DNA of 64,000 nucleotides from JAJRXC01 sp047639555 (GTDB taxonomy: Bacteria; Actinomycetota; Acidimicrobiia; Acidimicrobiales; Aldehydirespiratoraceae): assembly GCA_047639555.1 (NCBI GenBank), contig JBLIOE010000017.1:7529-71528 (forward strand), written 5' to 3'. Positions 1-7,127 of this stretch are shown here, piece after piece. The notes under the pieces were generated by a model, which did not search any database, was not told the origin of the DNA, and worked only from the letters and a program-made list of their open reading frames with translations. A program made the position numbers and the translations under genes. Within the stretch, counting starts at the first letter, position 1, and each line of letters starts with the position of its first letter.

Positions 1-696
1 GGCCTCGAAGACGCCGGGATTCGCCTCACCAACGGGTCGGGCGTGACCTCTACCGCGATAGCCGAGTTCGTGATGGCGCGGATCTTAGGGGAGTTCAAGC
101 AGGTGAGGCTGCTCGACGAACGCCAGGAGCAGGCTCGCTGGGAGCCGGTGTTCGGCCAAGAGATCGCCGGGAAGACTCTCGGGCTGATCGGCCTGGGGCC
201 GATCAACGAGGCCGTCGCGGTGCGGGCGCGAGCGTTCGGGCTGCGAGTTGTGGCCCTCCGCCGTAGCGGAGCCCCGTCGAACCTGGTCGACGATGTTGTC
301 GGACCCGACGCGCTTCATGAACTGTTGGGCCAGTCCGACATCGTGGTTGCCGCCGTTCCTGAGTCACCGGAAACCGAAGGAATGATGGGCGCGGCCGCCT
401 TCGCGGCAATGCGAACCGGAGCGATGTTTGTCAACGTTGGGCGTGGCACGCTGGTGGACGAAGATGCGCTGGTCGACACGCTGGAGGCCAAACATTTACG
501 AGCCGCCGCCATTGACGTGACACGTATCGAGCCGCTCGACCCAGCGTCACGGCTTTGGACTGCGCCCAATCTCTATATCTCGGCGCACTGCTCCACCGAT
601 CCCACCAGCCTTTTCCGGAACTTGCACCGGCTCTTCGAAGACAACGTGCGCCGTTTTCTCGATGGAGAACCACTGCGCAACGAGGTACGGCCCTAG
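1..696 (+). CDS. D-2-hydroxyacid dehydrogenase family protein, 5' truncated by window
   Basis: Open from the first base, so the N-terminal catalytic lobe lies outside the window. What remains is the NAD-binding Rossmann lobe and the end of the fold. The dinucleotide motif reads GLGPINEAVA, a slightly altered GxGxxG. The conserved Arg is in NVGRGTLVDEDAL, the Glu in VTRIEPLDP, and the catalytic His in the YISAHCS motif. Members of this family reduce 2-keto acids to D-2-hydroxy acids (or the reverse) with NAD(P)H in the cytoplasm. The residue pattern does not identify the substrate, which could be glycerate, phosphoglycerate or a branched hydroxy acid. The next gene converges on it, so it is not in an operon with what follows. 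Confidence 0.85.
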   Translation, partial: GLEDAGIRLTNGSGVTSTAIAEFVMARILGEFKQVRLLDERQEQARWEPVFGQEIAGKTLGLIGLGPINEAVAVRARAFGLRVVALRRSGAPSNLVDDVVGPDALHELLGQSDIVVAAVPESPETEGMMGAAAFAAMRTGAMFVNVGRGTLVDEDALVDTLEAKHLRAAAIDVTRIEPLDPASRLWTAPNLYISAHCSTDPTSLFRNLHRLFEDNVRRFLDGEPLRNEVRP

Positions 697-859
697 CCCC
701 GCCCGCCCTCGAGCTTTTTCGTGAGGTGACTCTCCCACATACTCGAGATGCTTGATGACCTTGTGACGACCGGGTCGCGCGCAACGAACGACGACCCCGG
801 GGCCTTCTACTCCGCACTCGCTGAACAAGTAGTGGATGAGTGAAAACGGGGGACTGGTC

Positions 860-1825
860 CTACTCCGGCACCGGTTCGACGTTGGCGATATGAATGATCG
901 CATCGCCTCGGTTGACAAGAGGGTGATCGGTGCATCCGATGACGATGCCATCGGAGGGAGCGCGGACCTTCCCCAGCTGCTTTCCGAATGGGTCGCGGAT
1001 GATGGCGATGTCGTCGCCCGCGCTGATCGCGTCACCAAGCCCGGCCGACATCTGCACGATTCCGCTCCTTGTGGCGCGGAGCCATCGGGTCGACCGCGAC
1101 AGCTGGGTGGGAGCGGCAGGAGAGGGCTGATGGCTGACCATCTGGAGATGGCTGAGCACGCGGAGCACTCCCTGTGTGCCCATCTCGATTGCGGCTTTGT
1201 CGAAGCGCAGCGCTTCGCCCGCCTCATACAGCAGAACGGTTGCGCCAGCTTCTGTAGCCGCATGCCGCAGCGAACCGTCGCGGGTGCGTGCGTGAATGGA
1301 GACTGGTGCCCCAAAGACCTGGGCGAGCTCAAGAGTGGTCGGGTCATCGAGGTCGGCCCGAATTTGCGGGAGATTCGATCGATGGTCGGAGCCGGTGTGG
1401 AGGTCGATCCCGATGTCGCATCGTCGGACGATCTCGCTCATCATCAGAAAGGCCACTTGAGACGCAAGGCTTCCCCGCGCTGACCCAGGGAAGCTGCGGT
1501 TGAGGTCGCGCCGGTCGGGGAAATACCGATCGCCGGTGTTGAAACCGTGCACGTTCACGATTGGCACAGCGATCAGGGTGCCGTTCAGCGTTTTCGCATC
1601 GATCGATTCGAGGACGCGACGCACAATCTCAACGCCACCGATTTCGTCACCGTGAATCGCCGCGTTGATCCAAACCGTGGGGCCGTCGCTCGCTCCGTGC
1701 AGGACAATGACCGGCAGCGCTACTGGTGTTCCTGACATCAAGCGAGCGATAGGAATCTCGATTTGTGTGCGGCGGCCAGACTTCGCCTCCTGGCCGTTGA
1801 TCAGAAAGGGAGCTCGCATAGGCAT
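860..1825 (-). CDS. Succinylglutamate desuccinylase/aspartoacylase (M14-like) family hydrolase
   Basis: 321 residues, the usual length for the AstE/ASPA family of zinc-dependent amidohydrolases related to M14 carboxypeptidases. Zinc ligands are visible as HGDE at about residues 59-62 and the later His in IGIDLHTG. The DLNRSFPG motif matches the substrate-carboxylate Arg region. A C-terminal beta domain with a biotinyl-like fold follows. The family cleaves N-acyl or glutamyl amides such as N-acetylaspartate or succinylglutamate. The ATG overlaps the rimK stop by one base (TGATG), so it is the last gene of the RimK operon. Its natural role could be to remove what the ligase adds, or to release amino acids from a RimK product; this is inference from context. 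A second in-frame ATG two codons in could be the start. Confidence 0.85.
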   Translation of the reverse strand: MPMRAPFLINGQEAKSGRRTQIEIPIARLMSGTPVALPVIVLHGASDGPTVWINAAIHGDEIGGVEIVRRVLESIDAKTLNGTLIAVPIVNVHGFNTGDRYFPDRRDLNRSFPGSARGSLASQVAFLMMSEIVRRCDIGIDLHTGSDHRSNLPQIRADLDDPTTLELAQVFGAPVSIHARTRDGSLRHAATEAGATVLLYEAGEALRFDKAAIEMGTQGVLRVLSHLQMVSHQPSPAAPTQLSRSTRWLRATRSGIVQMSAGLGDAISAGDDIAIIRDPFGKQLGKVRAPSDGIVIGCTDHPLVNRGDAIIHIANVEPVPE

Positions 1826-3033
1826 CAGGGTGCTTCGAGCTCGGTCGGAATCGGCTCGTCCGGGAGGGGCTGGAGATTGGGGCGGGCGCGGCGGCGGCGG
1901 CGTTCGGGTACGAGGTTTCGCATGTTGTCGAGGCGGCCGAAGCAGAGCAGTCGGTCGTCGACGAGGAGTTCTCGGTCATCTCGCGGGTTGGGGATCATGG
2001 TGGTGCCGCGGTGCAGTGTGAGGACGGTGATGTCGAGGTCGCGTAGTTCGCCGACGGTCGGGTTCTGTTTGAGGAGGTCGGCGCCTTCGCTGATCGCGAT
2101 TTCGGCGACACCGTAGCTGGCGGATACACCAAGGCGCTGGCGGACGTCGACCTCAGGGAACGCGACCTGGTTGGCGATGTAATCGACGATCGCGCCGGCG
2201 ATGTCGAGTCCGGTTGCTCCCTCGATTCCTTCAAGGCCGGGCGAGGAGTTGACTTCCATGACCATCGGGCCGAGATCGGATTCGAGCATGTCGACGCCGG
2301 CAACGCGTAGCCCCATGATTTGGGCGGCAGAGACCGCGGTTGCTTTGGCTTCGTCGCTGAGCTCAACCATTTCGGTGGATCCGCCGCGGTGCACGTTTGA
2401 GCGGAACTCGTCGCCTTGTGCGGTGCGTCGCATCGCCGCGACGACTCGGTCACCAATGACGAAAGCGCGGAGGTCCTTGCCGCGGCTTTCCGCGATGAAA
2501 CGTTGGATCAGCACGTTTTGTTTGGTGCTTTGCAACGTCTCGATGACCGCTTCGGCGACCTTTGTGTCGGGCGCGAGGATCACACCGATTCCTTGGGTGC
2601 CTTCCAAAAGTTTGATCACGACTGGTGCGCCGCCGACGCGTTCGATCGCGGGCAATACATCGGCCCGGTCACGAGCGAATGTCGTGGCCGGGATCTGCAC
2701 GCCATGACGAGAGAGAATCTGGATTGATCGGAGCTTGTCGCGCGAGTTCGCGATGCCGTTCGATGTCGATGGCGTGTAGGTGTCCATTTGTTCGAACTGG
2801 CGAACCACGGCGAGCCCGAAGAACGTGATCGAAGCGCCGATACGCGGAAGGATCGCGTCGTAGTCGGCGAGCGGCTTGCCTCGATACTGAAGATCGGGCT
2901 CATCGCCGGCGAGATCAATAGCGAAACGAAGCGTGTCGAACACCTTCGCTTTGTGGCCGCGCTCAAGCGCCGACGCGACGAGTCGCTGCGTGCTGTACGA
3001 GCGTGGGGCACGCGAGAGAATGGCAAGTTTCAT
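1825..3033 (-). CDS. rimK: RimK-type ATP-grasp glutamate ligase with C-terminal TrkA-C domain
   Basis: 402 residues; ordinary RimK proteins are about 300. Residues 1-290 are a full RimK fold: pre-ATP-grasp domain (KLAILSR start), ATP-binding lysine in VIKLLEGTQGIG (about 139-150), and the Mg-binding C-terminal motif MEVNSSPGLEGIE (about 259-271). RimK enzymes add glutamates to ribosomal protein S6 or join glutamate-like amino acids to small acceptors, using ATP. Residues about 303-375 form an extra domain whose pattern (VGELRDLDITVLTLHRG, then DDRLLCFGRLDNM) is that of TrkA-C/RCK-C, a regulatory ligand-binding fold, followed by an Arg-rich linker and an acidic tail. The start overlaps the upstream protease gene by 4 nt. 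The extra domain suggests allosteric control, which is inference. Confidence 0.9.
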   Translation of the reverse strand: MKLAILSRAPRSYSTQRLVASALERGHKAKVFDTLRFAIDLAGDEPDLQYRGKPLADYDAILPRIGASITFFGLAVVRQFEQMDTYTPSTSNGIANSRDKLRSIQILSRHGVQIPATTFARDRADVLPAIERVGGAPVVIKLLEGTQGIGVILAPDTKVAEAVIETLQSTKQNVLIQRFIAESRGKDLRAFVIGDRVVAAMRRTAQGDEFRSNVHRGGSTEMVELSDEAKATAVSAAQIMGLRVAGVDMLESDLGPMVMEVNSSPGLEGIEGATGLDIAGAIVDYIANQVAFPEVDVRQRLGVSASYGVAEIAISEGADLLKQNPTVGELRDLDITVLTLHRGTTMIPNPRDDRELLVDDRLLCFGRLDNMRNLVPERRRRRARPNLQPLPDEPIPTELEAP

Positions 3034-3479
3034 GGTTTGGCTCCGAGGGTGAAGGATCGGCCCGAATCGACGAGGAATCGGCGCCGAATTGCGGCCCTCC
3101 CGAGCAGCATCCGAAAACCCATCTCGTCTCGCGACGTGAGGGTGATATCGATGTCGAACGTCTGATCGCCGAGTGTGATCGGCGTGCGGATTACTGGGCG
3201 ACGCTCGCTATGGCCAGAGGATGAGCGCACGTCTCGAAATCCAGTGACAGGAACCTCGACGCGTTGCGCCTCAGCGGCTGACCGTTGGACGGGGTGGACG
3301 ACGAAGCTGGCCGTTGCCTGGCCGCCGGACTTATGGATGCGGAGGTCGAAGGCATGGAGCGACGAGGTTCGTGCGCCCGTGTCGATCTTGGCTTTGGTCG
3401 GAGTGGGGCTGAGTGATTCAAGGATCGCCCATTCCCGCCACCCGATAATTGGACGAGGGGTAGTGAGTCGATTAGTCAT
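3030..3479 (-). CDS. rimB: RimB-like retropepsin-fold aspartyl protease (ATP-dependent zinc protease family)
   Basis: 149 residues from the ATG at 3479, whose codons overlap the TAA of the upstream reading frame; an in-frame start at 3500 is also possible. Belongs to the family named ATP-dependent zinc protease but having a retropepsin fold: the catalytic aspartate sits in AKIDTGARTSSLHA. Later features are VTGFRDVRSSSG, the R-P-V-I-x-T strand, and GFRMLLGRAAI near the end, all typical. In Pseudomonas the RimB homologue works with RimK to trim or limit S6 glutamylation. Here it directly precedes rimK with a 4-nt overlap, so the protease-ligase pairing is strong. The cellular substrate is inferred from the family, not seen. 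Confidence 0.85.
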   Translation of the reverse strand: MTNRLTTPRPIIGWREWAILESLSPTPTKAKIDTGARTSSLHAFDLRIHKSGGQATASFVVHPVQRSAAEAQRVEVPVTGFRDVRSSSGHSERRPVIRTPITLGDQTFDIDITLTSRDEMGFRMLLGRAAIRRRFLVDSGRSFTLGAKP

Positions 3480-4060
3480 CGGTTTCGGCAACTTCTTCAA
3501 TCAGTTGGTCTTGTTCTTCTTCGGCCTGGCGGTGCGCTTGATCGCCGAGGCGCCTGCGGTGGCGGTGGTCGAGATCTTCGAGATGGTCGAGCCGGCCATA
3601 GGCGATAACGGTGTCACCAACGTGAATCGTAGTCATGCCTGTGGGCGCGCTGTGGAAGTGGCCGTTGGAACGACGGAGGCTCGAGACGACCACGCGTTCG
3701 TCGGTAGCCCACGCTCGGAGAGCGGTCGCAAGGTGGGCCAGTCGTCCTCCTTGGCCGCGAGTTCGATGATGCCGGAACTATGTGAGAGGCGAAGAAGTCG
3801 GGCCAAGTCGCGTGTTTCCAGCGTGGTCCAGCGAGTGATGGTCCAGCCAGTCATACGGCTCAGGCGCCGATTGAGTGCGTACGAACGGGTCAGGAGAACG
3901 AGAAAGATGAGGCTGCTCGCCAGGATGATGCTTCGCTGGACGGCTTGGCCGCCCTCGGCGTTGACGAAGCCGAGAAGCATCGATGTGACGCCGGCGTTGT
4001 CGACGGTCATGAGCCAGAGGATGATGTGGCGATGACGAGGAGCGAAAGGACGGCAATCAC
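3472..4060 (-). pseudogene. Decayed membrane protein with C-terminal TrkA-C domain
   Basis: Fragments of one protein lie in different frames. A GTG at 4058-4060 overlaps the tetR stop (GTGA) and encodes VIAVLSLLVIA, the usual start of an actinobacterial membrane protein with a TrkA-C tail. It then jumps to RHIILWLMTVDNAGV, the third block of that family, skipping about 50 codons (the ARFQARSAFTGVGFTTSE region) and hitting TGA after 17 codons. The second segment (about 4035-3712) keeps transmembrane helices and RRLSRMTGW. Near 3712 the frame changes again by one base, after which DERVVVSSLRRSNGHFHSAP and VIAYGRLDHLEDLD complete the TrkA-C domain. As it stands no full protein can be made. Recall of the family alignment is from memory; assembly error could explain the second lesion but hardly the first. 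Confidence 0.75.
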
Positions 4061-4635
4061 GACGCGGCGGCTTCTGGTTCGAGATTGTTGAGACCGCGAA
4101 CCACAAAGTCGAGCAGCGCGGCGAAGCTGCCGTCGGTGTCTTGAGGACTGGTGAACGCGTTATTCGCTTCGAGCGTGACGAACCCGTGGATCGCGCTCCG
4201 TACCACCCTTGCGGTATGGACGGCAGCGTCTCCCTCAAGGTCGTAGGTCTCGAGGATGCGAGCCAGAACATCGAGAATCGAGGTCTGTGGTTCCGACGCA
4301 CTCCCAGTTCCTGTCGGAGGAATTATGGTGCTGGCGTACTGGCCGGGGTGGGTGGTGGCGAAGGCGCGGTAGGCCGTTGCGACAGCCCGGACCGCCTGTT
4401 CGCCAGATCGTCCGACAGCCGCATCGCGCAGCGCGCTTGCGAGATTCTCGGTGGATCGGAGCGAGACAGCCTCCTTGAGCCCGTCGAGACCTTCGACATG
4501 GTTGTAAAGCGCGGATGCCTGTACGCCGAGTTCCTCGGCGACGCGGTTCAGCGCGAGGTCATGCAGGCCCTCGGTGTCGACGAGGGCGACAGCTTGGTCG
4601 ACCACCCGGCCTGCATCGATTCGTTGTTTCGCCAT
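4057..4635 (-). CDS. TetR family transcriptional regulator (WHG-type C-terminal domain)
   Basis: 192 residues. The N-terminal helix-turn-helix is clear (VDTEGLHDLALNRVAEEL, then GVQASALYNHVEGLDGL). The ligand domain contains RSAIHGFVTLEANNAF, typical of the TetR_C_33/WHG group, so a small hydrophobic effector is likely. It is the first gene of the minus-strand rim operon; its TGA overlaps the GTG of the next reading frame. The 123-bp gap to the divergent small genes is unusually AT-rich and holds an array of TTCAC/GTGAA half-sites, so it probably represses both its own operon and the divergent one. Operator assignment is inference from position and symmetry. Confidence 0.88.
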   Translation of the reverse strand: MAKQRIDAGRVVDQAVALVDTEGLHDLALNRVAEELGVQASALYNHVEGLDGLKEAVSLRSTENLASALRDAAVGRSGEQAVRAVATAYRAFATTHPGQYASTIIPPTGTGSASEPQTSILDVLARILETYDLEGDAAVHTARVVRSAIHGFVTLEANNAFTSPQDTDGSFAALLDFVVRGLNNLEPEAAAS

Positions 4636-4684
4636 GAATGCACCATAACAAAAATATACGTAAAGTCACTAGATAGTATTTAGG

Positions 4685-4721
4685 TTCACGATAAAGTGAA
4701 GATACTTCACCAAATGGTGAA
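4685..4721. promoter_or_regulatory. Tandem TTCAC/GTGAA operator array between divergent transcripts
   Basis: Four half-sites alternate: TTCAC 4685-4689, GTGAA 4696-4700, TTCAC 4706-4710, GTGAA 4717-4721. They give three overlapping inverted repeats, including the perfect GTGAAGATACTTCAC (4696-4710) and TTCACCAAATGGTGAA (4706-4721). Centres are 10-11 bp apart, one helical turn, so dimers could bind side by side on one DNA face. The array sits in an AT-rich island between the tetR start (4635) and the small plus-strand gene (4759). Best candidate for the TetR operator. Confidence 0.65.
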
Positions 4722-4758
4722 TAATGCTCTCTCTGAGAGAAGAGGAAAGCGAAAGAAT

Positions 4759-5049
4759 ATGACCGGTACAGAAGTCAATGGGTCAAACGTGAAGACCCTG
4801 ATAACGCGAGCACAGACGCTCCGGGCGTCCGTCGTTGAACGCGTGTCAGGCGTCGCGGAATCAGGAAAGCTGCGAATCGCCGACCGGCGTAGTGCCCCGA
4901 AACGAGACCAGTTGCTCCGCGATCTCGGCGCGCTCCATCTCGCCGCCGCCGGCGGCGTGGATCTCGACGAGCCGGAAGCGGATCGACTCATTGGCGAGAT
5001 CACAATGATCGACGCTGGCCCTGCGGACGAGGACGACGACAATGCGTAA
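4759..5049 (+). CDS. Small hypothetical protein
   Basis: 96 residues from the ATG at 4759, which is preceded by a purine-rich GAGAGAAGAGGAAAG ribosome-binding region; an upstream in-frame GTG at 4696 lies inside the operator palindrome and is less likely. The product is hydrophilic and probably helical (TLITRAQTLRASVVERVSG, RDQLLRDLGALHLAA), ending in a strongly acidic tail (DEDDDNA). No signal peptide or membrane segment and no family recognised. It is followed by a 37-codon membrane peptide gene overlapping its end by 8 bp and then by a third small gene. All three face away from tetR and are probably controlled by it. Confidence 0.6.
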   Translation: MTGTEVNGSNVKTLITRAQTLRASVVERVSGVAESGKLRIADRRSAPKRDQLLRDLGALHLAAAGGVDLDEPEADRLIGEITMIDAGPADEDDDNA

Positions 5050-5155
5050 CGCCAAGGTTCGGATTCTGGCTGCCGTCGGCGCGCTGACAAGCGTGATCTT
5101 CTTCTGGAAGCGGCGCGGCCCGTCGTCGACTTCGGACTCCGACGATCAAATTTAG
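5042..5155 (+). CDS. 37-residue single-pass membrane peptide
   Basis: ATG at 5042 overlaps the previous stop (TAA 5047-5049) in another frame. The peptide starts MRNAKVRILAAVGALTSVIF, giving one hydrophobic helix (about residues 8-22), followed by WKRRG and a Ser/Asp-rich tail ending QI. Positive residues lie on both sides of the helix. It is below normal gene-calling size but sits between two co-oriented small genes with only 8 bp separating it from the next ATG, so translation as part of a small operon is plausible. Function unknown. Confidence 0.45.
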   Translation: MRNAKVRILAAVGALTSVIFFWKRRGPSSTSDSDDQI

Positions 5156-5163
5156 CCACGTCC

Positions 5164-5655
5164 ATGCGCCGTCTGATCGAACATGCCGCGTTCGCACATC
5201 GTTCCTATGGCGATGTATGCCACATCTTCTTCCACCATGGCGGCGCAGTGCTCGGCAAAGCGACCAATGCGGCGTCGCTCCGGTCAGTCCGCCTTGTTGA
5301 GGCCGGGGATCAAACAATTCCCGGCTTCGACAGCGCGGAAGCTCTCGACCTGAAGCTCGGACCGATTACTCAAGACAAGAATCACGCGTCCATGGAGTTT
5401 TCTTGGGACGCGAACGAAACAAAGCGATTACTCGCCAACGTCTATGGCCGCCTCGATCTGCGTCCGCTCGTCAAGATGGGACCGTCGGCGATGACGGAGA
5501 TCGTTCTCCGTGCCGAGTACACGCCGAGTGCCGTGAGTCGTCGATCTCCGGAGGCCGTCCTGTTCGGTCGTCGGGTGGTAAAAGCTGCGCTGCACCGGTT
5601 CTTGGACGATGTCGTCTCCGGGCTCGACGACTATGAGGAAAGCCTGCTCGGCTGA
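5164..5655 (+). CDS. Hypothetical protein, possibly SRPBCC-like
   Basis: 163 residues starting ATG 8 bp after the small membrane peptide gene. No signal peptide. The centre (ASMEFSWDANETKRLLANVY, then MTEIVLRAEYTPS) alternates polar and hydrophobic residues as in a beta sheet, and the end (RRVVKAALHRFLDDVVSGLD) is a long amphipathic helix. This strand-then-helix order resembles the START/SRPBCC lipid-binding fold, but the match is weak. Context with a TetR regulator and a membrane peptide fits a lipid or hydrophobic-compound response; that is inference. Confidence 0.6.
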   Translation: MRRLIEHAAFAHRSYGDVCHIFFHHGGAVLGKATNAASLRSVRLVEAGDQTIPGFDSAEALDLKLGPITQDKNHASMEFSWDANETKRLLANVYGRLDLRPLVKMGPSAMTEIVLRAEYTPSAVSRRSPEAVLFGRRVVKAALHRFLDDVVSGLDDYEESLLG

Positions 5656-5674
5656 GTCTCACGACATCACAGAG

Positions 5675-5758
5675 TGCGGACGGGGGGACTTGAACCCCCA
5701 CACCCTTCCGGGCACCAGGACCTAAACCTGGCGTGTCTGCCAATTCCACCACGTCCGC
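5675..5758 (-). tRNA. tRNA-Leu (anticodon UAG)
   Basis: Complete cloverleaf with a class II long variable arm, 84 nt. Acceptor stem GCGGACG pairs with CGTCCGC, discriminator A at 5675. The anticodon stem CCAGG/CCTGG encloses loop TTTAGGT, giving anticodon TAG. T-arm GGGGGTTCAAGTCCCCC is intact. The CCA end is not encoded. Confidence 0.95.
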
Positions 5759-5828
5759 GTAACACGTGTGTGGGACTGAGCGTATCTGTGCCGCCAGTGA
5801 AGGGACCCGGGGCGGTACCCTTCGCTCT

Positions 5829-6434
5829 ATGACTCAGCAGCCGGAGAATTCCGCACCCATGATGGCCGCCAGCATGCTGGCAAATCCGCAGGCCGACATC
5901 TATCACCGCCTGCTCCAGGACCGCATTATTGTCCTCGGTACCGACGTCAACGATGAGATTGCCAACTACATCACTGCCCAGCTCCTCTACCTTGAGGGCC
6001 AAGACAGCGAGAAGACAATCTGGCTCTACATCAACTCGCCCGGTGGCTCCGTCACTGCGGGTATGGCTATCTACGACACGATGCAGTTCGTTGAGCCCGA
6101 GGTGGGCACGATCTGTATGGGACTCGGCGCTTCGATGGGTCAGTTCCTGCTGTGCGCCGGTGCGCCTGGCAAGCGCTACGCCCTGCCCCACGCCCGCATC
6201 ATGATGCACCAGCCCCTCGGCGGCGTGCAGGGCCAGGCCACCGACATTGCAATCCAGGCCGAGCAGATGGCCTATACGAAGCGTCTCCTCCAGGAGCGCA
6301 TCGCGCTCCACACCGGTCAGACCTACGAGCAGATCGAGGCCGACTCCGACCGCGATCGTTGGTTCACCGCTGAAGAGGCCAAGGCCTACGGCATCATCGA
6401 CCACGTCATCGTCAAGCGCGGCGAGATGCTCTGA
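5829..6434 (+). CDS. clpP: ATP-dependent Clp protease proteolytic subunit ClpP
   Basis: 201 residues from the ATG at 5829. A cytoplasmic serine peptidase that assembles into a tetradecameric chamber fed by ClpX or ClpC. The catalytic triad is visible: Ser in GLGASMGQF, His in ARIMMHQPLGG, Asp in the ADSDRDRWF segment. INSPGGSVTAGMAIYDTMQF is the classic ClpP block. Full length with a normal C-terminus (GIIDHVIVKRGEML). Many actinobacteria carry clpP1 and clpP2 as a pair beside clpX; here a single clpP stands alone beside tRNA-Leu, so any partner genes are elsewhere. Confidence 0.95.
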   Translation: MTQQPENSAPMMAASMLANPQADIYHRLLQDRIIVLGTDVNDEIANYITAQLLYLEGQDSEKTIWLYINSPGGSVTAGMAIYDTMQFVEPEVGTICMGLGASMGQFLLCAGAPGKRYALPHARIMMHQPLGGVQGQATDIAIQAEQMAYTKRLLQERIALHTGQTYEQIEADSDRDRWFTAEEAKAYGIIDHVIVKRGEML

Positions 6435-6450
6435 TCCTCTTCGGAGGTCA
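6432..6450. terminator. UUCG-tetraloop hairpin between convergent genes
   Basis: CCTC (6436-6439), loop TTCG, GAGG (6444-6447), extended by flanking TGA/TCA with one bulged T. A C(UUCG)G loop is exceptionally stable. It lies at the clpP stop and 24 bp from the stop of the converging flavoprotein gene. No T-run follows, so it may act as a bidirectional barrier or as mRNA 3'-end protection. Confidence 0.5.
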
Positions 6451-6473
6451 GTACAACCGAGAAGATCGGCGAC

Positions 6474-7127
6474 CTACGCGTCGCCGCGTTCGACCAGCTG
6501 TCCATATTCCTCGATGCTGATCGTCTCGCCGAGCTCTTGTAGTCGCGTCTGGTCGGCGGGTCGAAGGAACGGCTGCAGGTCTTCGATCTTCTTCCACGCA
6601 GGGATCGGCGCTTCGCCGTTCTCGTCGGGCACGTAGCGAGACGCGTCGACGCGCTGGTGTTTCACGATGTAGCGCGGGCAGTTGATGAACGACTCGGTGA
6701 CCGTTGCTCGCACGATCAGCTGAGCACCCGGGAATTCGTTGATCATTGGGTCGTCGGCGCTGACTACCGCATCGGCGTGAACGCGGACTCGGTTCGGCAC
6801 TTCGAAGTCGATAAATAGCAGCCCGATCTTGGCCGTCGCCGCGATGTTGCCCATGGAGAGGAACATGCCGTTGCCGTCGTAGCTCGGGAACACCATCGTC
6901 TTGTTGTCGACCACCCGGACGAAACCTTTCGGGCCGCCCTTGTGCGACACCGTTGGTTGTCCGTCGGCTCGCAGCGAGGACAGGAAGAAGAACTCTCGGC
7001 TTTCGATGAAGGTAATTGCTTCATCGTTCAGCTCGGGTTGGATGATCGAGAACTCCATCGCGACGGCAAGGTCGCGACTTTCGAACTGCTGTTGCAGCTC
7101 TATGTGGTTCGCGTCGTAGAAGCTCAT
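6474..7127 (-). CDS. Pyridoxamine 5'-phosphate oxidase family (PPOX-class) flavoprotein
   Basis: 217 residues from the ATG at 7127, chosen because it overlaps the rpe stop by 4 nt (ATGA); a longer upstream extension would run through rpe. The split-barrel flavin fold is recognisable in EAITFIESREFFFLSSLRAD, PTVSHKGGPKGFVRVVD and LSMGNIAATAKIGLLFID. The C-terminal part (CPRYIVKHQRVDASRYVP, then IPAWKKIEDLQPFL) matches larger FMN-dependent PPOX-class proteins of about 200-220 residues. Such proteins bind FMN or F420; true pyridoxine oxidation is unlikely. Substrate unknown. Coupling to rpe is probably historical. Confidence 0.8.
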   Translation of the reverse strand: MSFYDANHIELQQQFESRDLAVAMEFSIIQPELNDEAITFIESREFFFLSSLRADGQPTVSHKGGPKGFVRVVDNKTMVFPSYDGNGMFLSMGNIAATAKIGLLFIDFEVPNRVRVHADAVVSADDPMINEFPGAQLIVRATVTESFINCPRYIVKHQRVDASRYVPDENGEAPIPAWKKIEDLQPFLRPADQTRLQELGETISIEEYGQLVERGDA

